IMG/VR virus record: IMGVR_UViG_3300012920_000115
Location: 1 to 35,678 of that record
Length of the DNA stretch: 35,678 nt
DNA from: a virus
Strand: one strand, 5' to 3'
Part shown: in pieces, positions 23,271-34,500 of the stretch
Layout: the number at the start of each line of letters is the position of its first letter
Numbering within the stretch: position 1 is the stretch's first letter
Position numbers and translations under genes: made by a program
The notes under the pieces: generated by a model
Databases searched by the model: none
Told to the model about the DNA's origin: nothing
Seen by the model: the letters and a program-made list of their open reading frames with translations, nothing else

Positions 23271-24095
23271 ATGCCCGAAATTCAGTACCCATATCTTGAA
23301 GAAGGCACAACGTTTGACGCATCGTCATTAAACACACGTCTGCAAACCGTGACAGATGGTTTAAACGGTTTGACTGAAGTAAGTGTTCAACGCGGCGCTT
23401 TTAGCGATCAACATTTAAGTAATCAAGGTTTATTAGCCGGGGAAGATTTTCCTGCAAGTGGTGTCGCTGGGACAACACGTTATAGCCGAAATATTAGCGG
23501 CAATCATTCTTACACTGTTAAGTACACTACTTGGGGGGGAAACGGTACTTACCCGCTTGTGGGTGATACCGACCGCAACTTAATTACTGATGGTGTCGTC
23601 AGTTTAGAGATTAACTTTGGTGCATCAACGATTCAGCTAGGTATGGGAAACACTGACAAAATAGCTGGCTTACTCGTGCTACTAAATGTCCACCTTCTTC
23701 GCACCTCTCTTGTTAATGAAGAACAACAAACTGATTTTGGAGCAACACAAGGTGCCATGACGTGTATTCAATACACAACTGATAATGTGAATTGGTTTAC
23801 CCTCCGCAAAACAGAACGTTTTCAATGGAACAGAACCGTCAGGGGAGAGGGTCAGGTAGCAATTAACCCGTCTCAAAGGGGTAAGATGACTTCTGATGAT
23901 CAAGACGATGTATACTGTAATCAAGACATCTCTACACGCACGATTATCCTTCCCTCTGATCTGCCTGACCCTAACTTAGCTATCCGAGGTATTAGAGCCG
24001 CGACAGCAGTGTTTGGTGCAGCAACGGGTTCTGCACAAACAATATACTTACGTGAGTCTAATTTTACTGTTATCCCACTGCACGCAGGAAGTTAA
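23271..24095 (+). CDS. Putative tail appendage protein 2 (beta-rich)
   Basis: The ATG at 23271, 2 bp after the upstream stop and with GAGGT nearby, is preferred over a start at 23223 that would overlap the previous gene. The 274-residue product begins PEIQYPYLEEGTTFDASSLN, resembling the opening of the next protein (NLPNFPYVDGATPNGEQLTE). A beta-rich body follows, rich in Thr, Asn and Gly, with strands such as VVSLEINFGASTIQLG. It ends in a terminal strand, IYLRESNFTVIPLHAG. It probably belongs with its two neighbours to one set of virion surface or tail proteins. Divergence is high, so common descent is only suggested. Confidence 0.65.
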   Translation: MPEIQYPYLEEGTTFDASSLNTRLQTVTDGLNGLTEVSVQRGAFSDQHLSNQGLLAGEDFPASGVAGTTRYSRNISGNHSYTVKYTTWGGNGTYPLVGDTDRNLITDGVVSLEINFGASTIQLGMGNTDKIAGLLVLLNVHLLRTSLVNEEQQTDFGATQGAMTCIQYTTDNVNWFTLRKTERFQWNRTVRGEGQVAINPSQRGKMTSDDQDDVYCNQDISTRTIILPSDLPDPNLAIRGIRAATAVFGAATGSAQTIYLRESNFTVIPLHAGS

Positions 24096-24890
24096 ATGCC
24101 CAATATTAACCTACCAAACTTCCCTTATGTTGATGGGGCTACTCCAAATGGGGAGCAGTTAACTGAACAACTTTACGATCCTACAGCGGTAAACGGATCG
24201 TATGAAACAATGAATGGTGGGCTGGACTCGGTTAATGCTGACGTAGCTTGGACTAAAATTCAACAAAATCAAATTCAAGAAGAAACCTTTACTTCAGCTA
24301 AAGCCACGGCGGGCACAGCAAACTTAGACTATTTCCCTGAACAGTGGTTCGGTAATATTGCCGTTGGCCTTACGCCTACTAATGGTACACCTGCAAAATT
24401 TTTCCAACCTGTACCGGGAGCCAATTCCACCTTTTACCTACCGTGGGATGGCTACGTAATATTTACTTGGAGTGTCGTATGGGGAGGAGAACAGTGGGAC
24501 ACTAACCTTCCTGCTTATATGCTTCTTTTTATTGACGATCAATATGATGTAGCAAACGCCTCACAACGTTTTACAACACGTTCATTGTTTTTACCTAGCT
24601 CCACTGGGCCGTATAATCATTGGGCTGAATTAAAAAATAGGCATTGGAATGGTCACTTTACAAAATATTTAACTAAAGGGTGGCACACGGCTGGGTTAAA
24701 TTTACTGACAAACGGGCAAGCAAAAACGCCTAATGTTCCTTCAAACTATGTGCAAAACCCTAGTGATTTAGGTATTCCGGCTCAACCCTCAACGGCTGGT
24801 GGAGTTCCTTTGTTAAATAGACCTAAGAATAGGCAAATCAGGGTGTTTGTCCGCTCGTTTAAACACATCGCGTTTCGAGGTATTGAATAA
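24096..24890 (+). CDS. Putative tail appendage protein 3 (beta-rich)
   Basis: A 264-residue protein whose ATG follows the upstream TAA with no gap. AGGAAG precedes it. It opens with NLPNFPYVDGATPNGEQLTE, followed by a short helical part (about 45-65). A jelly-roll-like body then has many aromatic residues (FYLPWDGYVIFTWSVVWGGE, YMLLFIDDQYDV). KGWHTAGLNLL parallels GKHTARIVV in the first protein of the group. A final strand, RQIRVFVRSFKHIAF, closes it. The aromatic-rich surface would suit sugar binding, so receptor or surface recognition is possible but unproven. Confidence 0.65.
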   Translation: MPNINLPNFPYVDGATPNGEQLTEQLYDPTAVNGSYETMNGGLDSVNADVAWTKIQQNQIQEETFTSAKATAGTANLDYFPEQWFGNIAVGLTPTNGTPAKFFQPVPGANSTFYLPWDGYVIFTWSVVWGGEQWDTNLPAYMLLFIDDQYDVANASQRFTTRSLFLPSSTGPYNHWAELKNRHWNGHFTKYLTKGWHTAGLNLLTNGQAKTPNVPSNYVQNPSDLGIPAQPSTAGGVPLLNRPKNRQIRVFVRSFKHIAFRGIE

Positions 24891-25969
24891 TGGCTACACC
24901 ATCTCCTTATGAAAAGTGGAAAGCACGTCAGGCGGCGACTAAATCTGTAAAGGCGGAAAAAGTTGAGGATACAACTTCTACGGACTCAACAAAAAATCAA
25001 GGTGCCCCTAATAAAATTAAGCCAGCATCGTCGATGCCTTCCATGCAAAACGATCCCCTTACAGGAATACCTTCGGTTGCTCCTGTTCTTGACGGTGGTA
25101 AAGAAGCACCAGAGGATGCGATTACTCTAAAAGGCAGAATGGACGCGGCAATAAAAGCATTAGGGCCGGATTTGTCCAGTTTAAGTGAAGCTGATCGAAA
25201 CGTGGCGGAAGAACAACTACGCCTTTACCCTGACGAAAAACTTGATTTATCTGAGATGGGTTTACAAAATTACCGCCAAGAGCAACTAGAGCGACAGAGA
25301 AATCGGCGAAGCGAGGCGTTACCTGCCCAAAAACGTCGCGAATTAGTGGCACAGTTAGAGAAAATTTACTCTGATAAAGGTTTACCCTTACCTGAAGCCT
25401 ATAATATTCCTACGTCAGAGAGGAGTATAGTCGGGGGATTCAAAGAGGGTATTTCTGATGCCTTATCTTTGCCGTTGAGTATTTCAGAAGCATCGCGCAA
25501 AAGAAAGGTTGACCCGACCATTGAATCTAAAGGAGTCGGAAGTATTTTAGAGCAAGTGAGTGAAGCGGTGACTTACCCTTCGCGAGCGCTAATAGATGCT
25601 TTGACTGGCCTCGAAATATCTCAACCGTACAGTGAGTCTCCGTCAGTCGTAAATCCTGAAACAGGTGAGCGTCGTCAACGAACTGTGCGAGAAATGAGGC
25701 CATCGAGAGTGCGGTCTGAACTTGAGGCTGGGGATCGTATGTACGGTTTACGTCGAACAGACGATCTTGAGGACGAGTTTAACAAGCTTGAAGAACAGAT
25801 TAAAGAATTACAAGATGCACCTTTGCGTGCGCCCTTCAGGTCAATCATCAGTACAGCCTCTGCCCAAGAAATGAGAGACAAAGAAGTCCAGAAACTTAAG
25901 GATCAGCTTGAGGCTTTAACCACCGAGTACGCTTTAATTAAAGAGTACGAAGAACAATTGGAGCAATAA
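24890..25969 (+). CDS. Hypothetical helical protein, first of the proposed internal-virion cassette
   Basis: A 359-residue protein whose ATG shares one base with the previous stop. Residues 1-90 are Ser/Thr/Pro/Lys-rich and probably disordered. Residues 90-165 are charged helices (YRQEQLERQRNRRSEALPAQ). An amphipathic segment, GGFKEGISDALSLPLSISEA, lies near 185. The C-terminal 65 residues form a strongly predicted coiled coil (EDEFNKLEEQIKELQDA, then DKEVQKLKDQLEALTTEY). No enzyme motif is seen. By position between the tail appendages and the ejection proteins it may be a T7 gp13-like assembly factor or another internal protein. Confidence 0.6.
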   Translation: MATPSPYEKWKARQAATKSVKAEKVEDTTSTDSTKNQGAPNKIKPASSMPSMQNDPLTGIPSVAPVLDGGKEAPEDAITLKGRMDAAIKALGPDLSSLSEADRNVAEEQLRLYPDEKLDLSEMGLQNYRQEQLERQRNRRSEALPAQKRRELVAQLEKIYSDKGLPLPEAYNIPTSERSIVGGFKEGISDALSLPLSISEASRKRKVDPTIESKGVGSILEQVSEAVTYPSRALIDALTGLEISQPYSESPSVVNPETGERRQRTVREMRPSRVRSELEAGDRMYGLRRTDDLEDEFNKLEEQIKELQDAPLRAPFRSIISTASAQEMRDKEVQKLKDQLEALTTEYALIKEYEEQLEQ

Positions 25970-26442
25970 TGGCATTATCAGACTACAAAATGACGGCTAC
26001 GGGTGGACTTAGAGCGCCGAGGCGCGCCAAGAGAATGATTCTTGATGACTTAAAGAAAGCTGCTAAATCTCCTCAAGAAATGGGACTAAGTAAATCTGAA
26101 CGGGAACAAATAACTGACGAGGCAAAAGTTGCGGCCACACAACAGGCTAAAACAGCTTCTGAAGACCTCGCGCAAGCGGGACTGGCTGGTGGAGGGTTCA
26201 CAGGGTATAAAGCTGAAGGCGCACGCCAAGCGCAGAAATCATCAGCGGGAGCCGCAGCCGCAGCAAGCGCAGGGGCACAACAGTTAAGCAAACAACTTGC
26301 GAAACAGAAATACGATCAAACTCGTGCTAGATTAGAAGCGCAGCAGGAACGTTCACGACAAAACGCACAGTTTTGGTCACAACAAGGCGTTAATTTAGCG
26401 TCGGGTGTAGCTGGTGCCGCTGACCTGTTAAAGAATTTATAG
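25969..26442 (+). CDS. Ala/Gln-rich internal virion protein, gp14-like by composition and order
   Basis: A 157-residue protein with one-base stop-start overlap with its upstream gene. It is rich in Ala, Gln and Lys with helical repeats (SAGAAAAASAGAQQLSKQLA, then KQKYDQTRARLEAQQERSRQ) and has a short, weakly hydrophobic C-terminus, GVNLASGVAGAADLLKNL. T7 gp14, the smallest ejected core protein, is also short, Ala/Gln-rich and helical, and lies before two very large core proteins as here. The resemblance is of composition and order, not of sequence identity. It may insert into the outer membrane during DNA ejection, as is known for gp14. Confidence 0.55.
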   Translation: MALSDYKMTATGGLRAPRRAKRMILDDLKKAAKSPQEMGLSKSEREQITDEAKVAATQQAKTASEDLAQAGLAGGGFTGYKAEGARQAQKSSAGAAAAASAGAQQLSKQLAKQKYDQTRARLEAQQERSRQNAQFWSQQGVNLASGVAGAADLLKNL

Positions 26443-26454
26443 AGGACAAAAATC

Positions 26455-28500
26455 ATGGCAGAATCTCCTTTATTAGAACAGATGACTCCTGAACAGCGCG
26501 CAAAGTTTATTAACGATGCTCGCGCGTTGAGAAAACTCATCGCTCAATCAGCCAGAAGAGATGTAGCAAGTACGATTGCTAAAGGTATTGAGGGCTATAA
26601 AGGAGTGCCTTTATCTGAATTACGTCGAAGATATAATCGTGGTCCTGACCCCCGCTTGATTGCATCGTATTCAAAGCAACTAAGCGAACTCGCCCAAAAA
26701 GCCTCTAAAATTGACTATGATCGCGCTGCTAAAGTTGGAGAACTGTCAAAGAAAAAAGTCGATTTAATGGTTCCTATGCTTAATATTTTAAACAGAACCG
26801 TTACGGCAGAAGGACAATTTGCGACAGGTGTCGCAAAGGAACGTATTTCTCAAATTGGTGGTGCCTATCGCGAACTTATTAAGACGTTGCAAAACGATTT
26901 TGACAACGTGTACAGCCCTGAAGACAGTGACGCGTATAAAAACATTACTAAAGAAATGCGGGCGATTCGGACTTTAGGTCAGCAAGAGGACGTTAAAGAT
27001 TTAAATCTCGCTGTAAACAACCAGAAGTGGTTAGATGCGGCATTTCAAGCGTTACAAGCCACGGCAAAACCCGGTGACAAGGATCGTTTGTACAAAGGCT
27101 TGGCCTCACAATTTGGTGATCGAGAGGGGATTTCGTTTACCTCTTTATTAGAACAAGCGGCAACAAAAAACGGAACTGCTAAAAGTATCTTAAACTTGCG
27201 TAGAGACTATCAGAAAGCGATAAAAGATTCAGAAGAAAAAATGGTTAGAAGGGCACAACCTGTCGTTGACAAAATGGCAAGTGTTCTCGGTGCAAGAAGA
27301 CCGCAATATGCGAAAGGCATTAAAGAAACATATGATGCCCTAGCTAATTTAGACGGTACTAAGGGTGCTCAACAAGCACTAGACACCGCCATCGCAGGTT
27401 TAATACCTAAAGAAGGTGAGTTAAGTCCTATTCAAAAAGAACAGGAACGTTTGTTAGAAGCTTTAGCCGACGAAAAAGACACGCGCTCTCCAGTTCAAGC
27501 AGCCCGTCAGCAATTTTGGAATACGGAAGGTTTTCAGACATTTGCGACACCTATTGCTGCAAAAGAAGGTAAAACATTTGCCGATTTAACGGACTCTGAC
27601 AAAATTGCGATTACACGTGAAGCTTTCTACGCCGCACGTAAGGCAAATCGATCTAGTAAGTCAGGTATTAAAGAAGCCGCGCGCTCATTTAGGTTTGAAA
27701 AAGAAACGGGTAAAGATCCTGAAGCACGCGTTTTACCTCAAGAACCTAACACAGAACCGTCAGGTAAACCTTCTGCGGAAATTGTACAGCCCCCAGCCGT
27801 AACTGACACTACGCCTGAAGTAGAAGACGTAGCGGACTATAGTAGTGTTCCGGCTCGATGGAATGGGGAGCCAGTTGAAATGAGACTAAAAGAAGAAAAC
27901 GGCGTGTTTTCACTTGAAATCGTAAAAGACGGTGTAGTTGACCAAGTTTTAAACGACGCGTCAGACGATTTTTCTTCAGCGATGGAGACTTTTAGTAAGT
28001 CGGCTGAATATATTGCAGAAACAGGGGAGCAACCTTCTGAACTTTTTGGTATTACTTCAGACGAAGCTGTAAGCAAAATGACTGAACAGCTTGGTCAGAT
28101 GGCCGCTGAAGCTGAAGAACAGCGTTTTCAACAAGACCTGCCGGATGACCCCTTCGGTGATTTTGAGGATAAATTTGAGGCCGATAAGTTCGCTGAAGAA
28201 GCTCGTCAGGTTGAGGGGCTTGCGCCTACACCTACTGCTCCATTAACTGTGGGCGCACCGATTGTAAGTGCAACTATTGAGGATATTACGCCCACTGAAA
28301 AAGTTCCTGAATTTGAAGCTGAAATGGAACGAAGTGTTCAAGGAAGCATGTTGCGAAAGCAGATGGACAAAATTATGTCGGATGAGTTACAACAGGCAGG
28401 TGTTAGCGACGAGCAAGCCAGTCAACTAGAAGGTCCGGCTAGACTCGCTGAAATTCTTCGTAGAAAAATGCAAGTTGATGCAGGTACGGGGCGACAGTAA
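26455..28500 (+). CDS. Large helical internal virion protein, gp15-like by order
   Basis: A 681-residue protein with AGAGGACA before ATG 26455. It is almost wholly helical and charged to about residue 420 (for example SKQLSELAQKASKIDYDRAA, then IRTLGQQEDVKDLNLAVNNQ). A Pro/Glu-rich acidic region follows (about 425-475) and then a small mixed domain (WNGEPVEMRLKEENGVFSLE). The acidic, helical C-terminus has QDLPDDPFGDFEDKFEADKF. Length and place match T7 gp15, the middle ejection protein, but no direct motif proves it. The next ATG follows its TAA with no gap, so the two are made together. Confidence 0.55.
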   Translation: MAESPLLEQMTPEQRAKFINDARALRKLIAQSARRDVASTIAKGIEGYKGVPLSELRRRYNRGPDPRLIASYSKQLSELAQKASKIDYDRAAKVGELSKKKVDLMVPMLNILNRTVTAEGQFATGVAKERISQIGGAYRELIKTLQNDFDNVYSPEDSDAYKNITKEMRAIRTLGQQEDVKDLNLAVNNQKWLDAAFQALQATAKPGDKDRLYKGLASQFGDREGISFTSLLEQAATKNGTAKSILNLRRDYQKAIKDSEEKMVRRAQPVVDKMASVLGARRPQYAKGIKETYDALANLDGTKGAQQALDTAIAGLIPKEGELSPIQKEQERLLEALADEKDTRSPVQAARQQFWNTEGFQTFATPIAAKEGKTFADLTDSDKIAITREAFYAARKANRSSKSGIKEAARSFRFEKETGKDPEARVLPQEPNTEPSGKPSAEIVQPPAVTDTTPEVEDVADYSSVPARWNGEPVEMRLKEENGVFSLEIVKDGVVDQVLNDASDDFSSAMETFSKSAEYIAETGEQPSELFGITSDEAVSKMTEQLGQMAAEAEEQRFQQDLPDDPFGDFEDKFEADKFAEEARQVEGLAPTPTAPLTVGAPIVSATIEDITPTEKVPEFEAEMERSVQGSMLRKQMDKIMSDELQQAGVSDEQASQLEGPARLAEILRRKMQVDAGTGRQ

Positions 28501-31500
28501 ATGGCTGAAACACCTGAACAGACTTTTTCAGATGAAAAAGTGCCCCCAAAAGAGCCGGAATCTACCCTAAGTTTAGCCGAACGTGCGGAAAAAATACTGG
28601 GGTATAAACCGGGAACTTTTGAGTCTCGTAAAAACATAGAAGAAAAGCAAGCAAGAGAGCAAGCACGGGCAACAGGTTCAGCCAATTTACCTAAAGTCGA
28701 AGACTCTTTAAAAACTCTTGTAACAATTTATGGTGATAAGCTTAATGTTAAAACGCCAGAAGCTATGGGGAATTATTTAAAAGAAGAAGCCCTAAAAGAG
28801 GGTCCATTACCCCGAATCTTAAATACTCCTGAAGCCTCAAACTTTTTTAGTACCGTAGCTCGAACAGAGTTCGGTTACGAACCTCGCTCAAATACACCTA
28901 TATACAATTTAGACGCGTATAGAGAAGGTTTCAAACGTAACAAAAAAGAGCAAGACGAAGCTGTCGGACTTATGGAGCAAGCATATCAAAGCGAGGCACC
29001 TCCTGATATTAATTATGTTACTTCGTATGGCGGTCAAACATTAGAGGCTCCTCGGTTTGTGGAGGAGAACAAAGCCCAGCAGCAAGTTTTTAACAATTTA
29101 AATAAAGAATTATCTGGTGGTGCTTTAGGTAATTTGTTTGGTTTAAGTCTGACACCGCAGCAAGTACAGCTTCAACAGCGCGCCGCGAAAGTTTCCCCAG
29201 CCTCGTTGTCAGCGATGGGCCTGTCTGATCACGCGGCTAAGTTAGACGAAATCCGAAACTTAACAATTAGTAGTGATGTTTCTTTTGACAAACAGCCTTA
29301 CCGCACCAATCAAGTGTACGTCCACACTGTGGATGTAGGTAATGGAAGTAAGAACGCTATTAATATGCGGGCATTTCTTAACGACTTTGCGGTCGCGTAC
29401 AATGATATAGCGGCACAAGAGGCAGGGTTTAAAAACTTTGCTGATTTAAGTAGCTCCGATAAGTTTACTAAGGAGGACGTTGAGGCGATCACAGCTAAAT
29501 CAGTTGAAAAAGCTCTTGCAGATATTAAGCAGATTCAGCAACAGTCTCGTCCCGGGACAATTTTTATCGATGACCCAGACAAGCTTGTACGTGCTGTACG
29601 TAAGGGTGAAGACCCTCTTGCCTACACAAGTATTCCAGTCAACATCGCGTCAGGACTAAAAAACATCGGGGCTATTTCTGAAGAAACCTACGATGCTTTT
29701 TTACGTCAACGAGGTCCGTGGGCTGCGATTTGGTACCCACCATCAATGCGCCAGTTTAACATGGGTACTTTGACATATGCCGAGCAGGTTGAGGACATTA
29801 ATCCGGGCACGTTTCAACAGATTATGAACATTGGTCCTTTGAGGGTACTGGGGTCGTGGCTTTTAAGCGACGACAAAGAAATGACTTACGGAAGTTCGGA
29901 TCACCTACGGAATTTGCTCCAATTTGATTGGGGGCAAAACTTAGGTGAAGTGGGTAAAAAAGCCGCAGAATTAACCGGGGCTAAAGGTACTCGTTTTGAA
30001 AAACTAACAGAAGCAACCGGTACCGCATTGGGTACAGGGGTTATGTTTATTGAGCCGGATGTGATTACGTTAGCACTTTTACCTGTAGGATACGCAGGAA
30101 AAGCCGCGAAGTTCGGCGCAAAAACAGCGGCTAAAACTGCTACGGGTGCAGGTAGCGTTGCTGATGCTGCGGTTGTGTACCGGTTAAAACGTTACGAAAA
30201 CCTATTAGATGAAGCGGTTAAAAAAATAGAAGACGGGACGTTTACTAAATCCACTGAAGTAATGGATTTTTTTAGGAAGAACAATGCGTCCGAAATTAGC
30301 TCAATGTATGACCTTGAGCTAATGGGGGAATTGGCTCAATCTATCCGTGCTGGGACAAAAGGTAAGCGAGAATATAGCCCACGTTTTGACAGCTTAACCA
30401 GTAAGCTTTCTGAAACACGGGACAACATAAAAGACTTAACACAAGCCGTCTCTGATGAAACTGCACAGTATATCGATGCCTACGGGAAAGTACCCCCCGG
30501 TGCTGACGCGTCGGCGGTAGCGTTGCTGCGTAAACGTCAAGAAGAAGCGGTTTTAGAGTCTGGTTCAGCTTACGCTGCATTTGTTGGAGAGAGAGAAAAG
30601 CTTGCACGTGCAGCAGAGCAGCGAGGGGTACAACTAAGTCAGTTAAAAAAGCAAGACAGCACTGGAGCCGATTTTACTGATCAAGAGTTGGTTACTCTAG
30701 TAGAGAAAAGTAAAGAGGCCGCAGAAAATTTAGGCAAGCTACAGAATGAGTTTTTAGGTAAGAAATACTACTATGACGCACTGAAGTCGTTTAAAAAACT
30801 GACTAAAAAACAGGCTAGTGATGCGCGTGAGTTGGAGAAAAGCCTACCGAAATTGCGTAAACAAATTCGTGACGCTCAAGAGTTAGTACGTGATCGATGG
30901 GCTGATTCTGCTCTTAAAGCCCAGTATACTAAGTACGCGCGCGCTAAAGAACATTTTGAGGCAAAAGTCGTTGAAACAAGTCGGTTATTTGACGATTTAC
31001 CGTTACAAAAAGACGCGACTACCGGTGCAAAATTTAACCCTGCTACTCGTGTTCGCGAAGCATGGGCGGAGTGGTCCACGTTAAAAAAAGACGTTACGCG
31101 TCATCGTCGAAATTTGAATCGGGCTACGAAACCTAAAACTCAACAGAAACATCTTAAAGCTATTGCAGAGAAATCTGAAGAACTAAAGCAACTCCATAAC
31201 GAATTATTACGTTCGGTTGAGGTATATACGCAAGCGGCTGCAAAAGGCACTCCCGGTCTTGCCGACATTGGGACCAATCTCTATAAAAAGCTCGATAATG
31301 AGATCAAACTAGGGATTATTGAAAACAAGTCCGCTTATATGTTGAACGCTGTAAACCGTATAAAAAGCTCTGTGGGCGCGTATCAAGACGCGATAAAAAC
31401 AAATCGTTTAACTACGCAATCCCCTCTAGTACAAGAGTCTAAGTTTAGTAAGTTAGATCCTAACGATCCTTCGCGTGTTATTTTTGATCGAACCAAGTAC

Positions 31501-34500
31501 GTCGATGAATTACTTAATCGTTATACTGTAGACCTTGATCCAGCTATACACGGCGCAGTTAAAAAAACTATTTTAGATTCACCAGCAATTAGAACGTTAA
31601 ACGACTTGAAGCCTAACCCAAATGGTAGCATTACACTGGGTGCAGAAGAACTACGTAAACTAGCCGACTTTGAGAATACTTATGCAACCCAACGCATAAA
31701 CGAAGCGGGCGCTGTAACAAGTGTTGCTCAAGGGTTGATTCGAGCGTGGGCGAGGCCCCCTATTATCGATAAGGTATTTAGGGGCATGGATGTTACCGAC
31801 CCTAAAACTTGGCTAGACACAGCGTTACGGGCGGGTTTTAGGACTGCTCGCGGCTATCGACGCATGTTTGACCCAATGGCCCATCGGTTTGGTGATTTCA
31901 ACGAGGGAGCCTTAACATCGGCTCAAGTCGCAATTACACGGCAAGGGCGCGCTAACGAAGAACTTACCTTGCTCTCCGATCAATGGATTCGAGAAGGCAA
32001 GGGATACATCAGCAACGTCACTAAATACCTGACAACTGACGAAGCTTTCTTTGTTCAGTTTCGCGGTCAGAAAAAAATGACTGATGAAGGTTTAGGTGTA
32101 GGTGTACCGGCGTTAATGAATCAAGGTGAATTTACCCCTTGGAAAAAATTTAAGTCTTATATTCTGGAACTAGATCGACCTGCTGAAGCTTTAGCTTTAA
32201 AAGCTGTTGCTTATGCCTATGTCCCTAGAGGAGCCAAGTTAGAGGACACTGCTTTCAGTGCACAGGTACTTGACAAGACCATTCAATGGATCAAGGATCT
32301 CGATGATCAGTCTGACATCCTCGATGACGCAGCGCAACTTAAGGAGCTATCCAGAAGAATAAAACGCTACACAAGTGATCAGATTGGAATTGACGTTGAC
32401 GCAAATCGAACGTTCGCTTTTATTGCCAAGGGCATCCTGCACGGAGCAGTTACAAATGACTTTTTAACAGATTTGGCGCGTGCGGGCGGCATTTCTATGT
32501 CAACCAAAGAGGCTCTAGCTGCAAACACTATTTTGGGGCAGGTTAAGGTTGTCACTGAATTTAACCCGAAAACAGGTAAACAAGAGGCTCTTGTAGATTC
32601 ATTATCACCCGGAGGAAAAACAGGCTTTAGTCCTGCTGAAGGCTTTAAGGCATTAGAGCAGTACGGGTTGTCTATGGAAGACCTAGAATTTCAAACGATT
32701 TACCGTAACTTAAATCGAATGGAAAACCTTACGACTAAACTTATTGCGACTAACAAATTAGGGGGTGGGTCTAAAGCATCTTTTGTTCCCCAATCCTTAA
32801 TTACTCAAATCCAAGAAGCAGCGGGTCCAATCGCAAAAGACTTAGGTTCTATAAAAGCGCCCGACAGTATGGTTAGAAAAGCCCTCAATTTAACTGGGAC
32901 TTACCTTCGGGCATGGCGTACAAACATTTTGTTTGGGTCAGTGGTGCCTCGCGCTAGTTTTTTTACTAACCAAGGTTTCGGGGATCTTTCGCAGTTACAC
33001 ACATTTGAAGGTGCGGTAAGTATCCGAGAAGCCCAACTGGGTCGCTATAAAGGTAAAAAATACGCAACAGGTGCCTTACCTTTAATGTTCCAAAACGCAT
33101 TCACTTACGTTCCATATTGGGGGAACTGGGTTCAAGATTTTTTAATTGAACGAACAAAAGACGCTACAAAATCAGGGCGTAGAAATGTTTTAACAACACC
33201 CCTGCAAGCTGCCTTTAATCCTTACTTAACTAGCTTAATGCGTATGTCTGACGAGTTAGTAGAGACAAAAGAAGGTTTTAGATCGACACGACAGTTTATG
33301 GAAGAAGCTTTAGACGATGGTGTCTTCGATACTTTAATGACAGACGACTTGTACAAAATGCTTGATGATGCGAACAAAGCCCATCAAGGCACAATAATGG
33401 ACAAAGTTGACAGGGTACTTACAGGGGTTAGCAACTTTAGTAGCAACTGGACAAACATGATAACAACGATTCAAGCTAGGCAACGTTTAGCTGTATATGC
33501 TGATTACCGCTTGATGCGGGGGGAAGCTCGTTCGGCATCAAAACTAGCTGTTATGGATTCACTGTATGATTGGCGGCATGGGGTCACTGATTGGGAGATG
33601 GCCACACTTGGTCAGTTTGTTGCCTTCTACTCGTTTTTTAGGTTGGGAGCCAAACAGTTTCAGCGAGCCTTACTAGAGGGATTGACTAACCCTAGTTTAG
33701 ATCTAGCCAAGCGCGCTATGGTAGGCAGAAGTAAATTAGCCCGAATGCGTAATCAAGGTCGAATGGTTTATTCAGTTGCGAACTACGTGTTTAATGAAGA
33801 CGTTGACCAAGCGATGAATGAAGCTGAAATGCAGCATGAGATTTATCGTAGATTACGTCCGTGGTGGATCGGATCTAGGCCCGCTCCATCCAATCAACTT
33901 ATGCCCGAAATCGATCAGGTACAGTTTAGACGCGCGGGGCGCGACGAAACTTACTACACGACAGTATACCCAATGTGGACTGCCTTAGACATGGCTGACT
34001 TACACCTTAAACTATTCAACGGTACTGTGGGTAGTATGCTGTATTATGGGAACAAAGGTCAAGTTCGTCCGTCCTTTGATGCGGGTAAAACAATTAACAA
34101 GACCCTAAATGATTTTTCACACCCACTTTTTAAAAGAGTCACAGAAGCTACAACAGGGTTTATTTTTGATGAACCGAGTGCGTATCGCTCACCAAAAGGC
34201 AAGCGATTACGATTGGGCGAAAACGGGGCGTATCTGGCTTACTCAAAAGTCCCTTTTTTAGGTAGCTTAATTAATATTACACCAGACAAGAAAGGGTACT
34301 ACGTTGACAACACTACCGTGGCTATGATTAGAGGTATCCCTATACTTGGGACGGACATCCCTAATCTTTGGCGCGATATCGGCCCTGTATCAATGGGCGG
34401 AGGTAACCCTAAGTGGGCCAGTGAATCGACTGAAGCCATGAAATTTATGTTACGGAACTGGTCTGGAATAGGTAAGCAAATACCTTTTGCGCCCGGTCAA

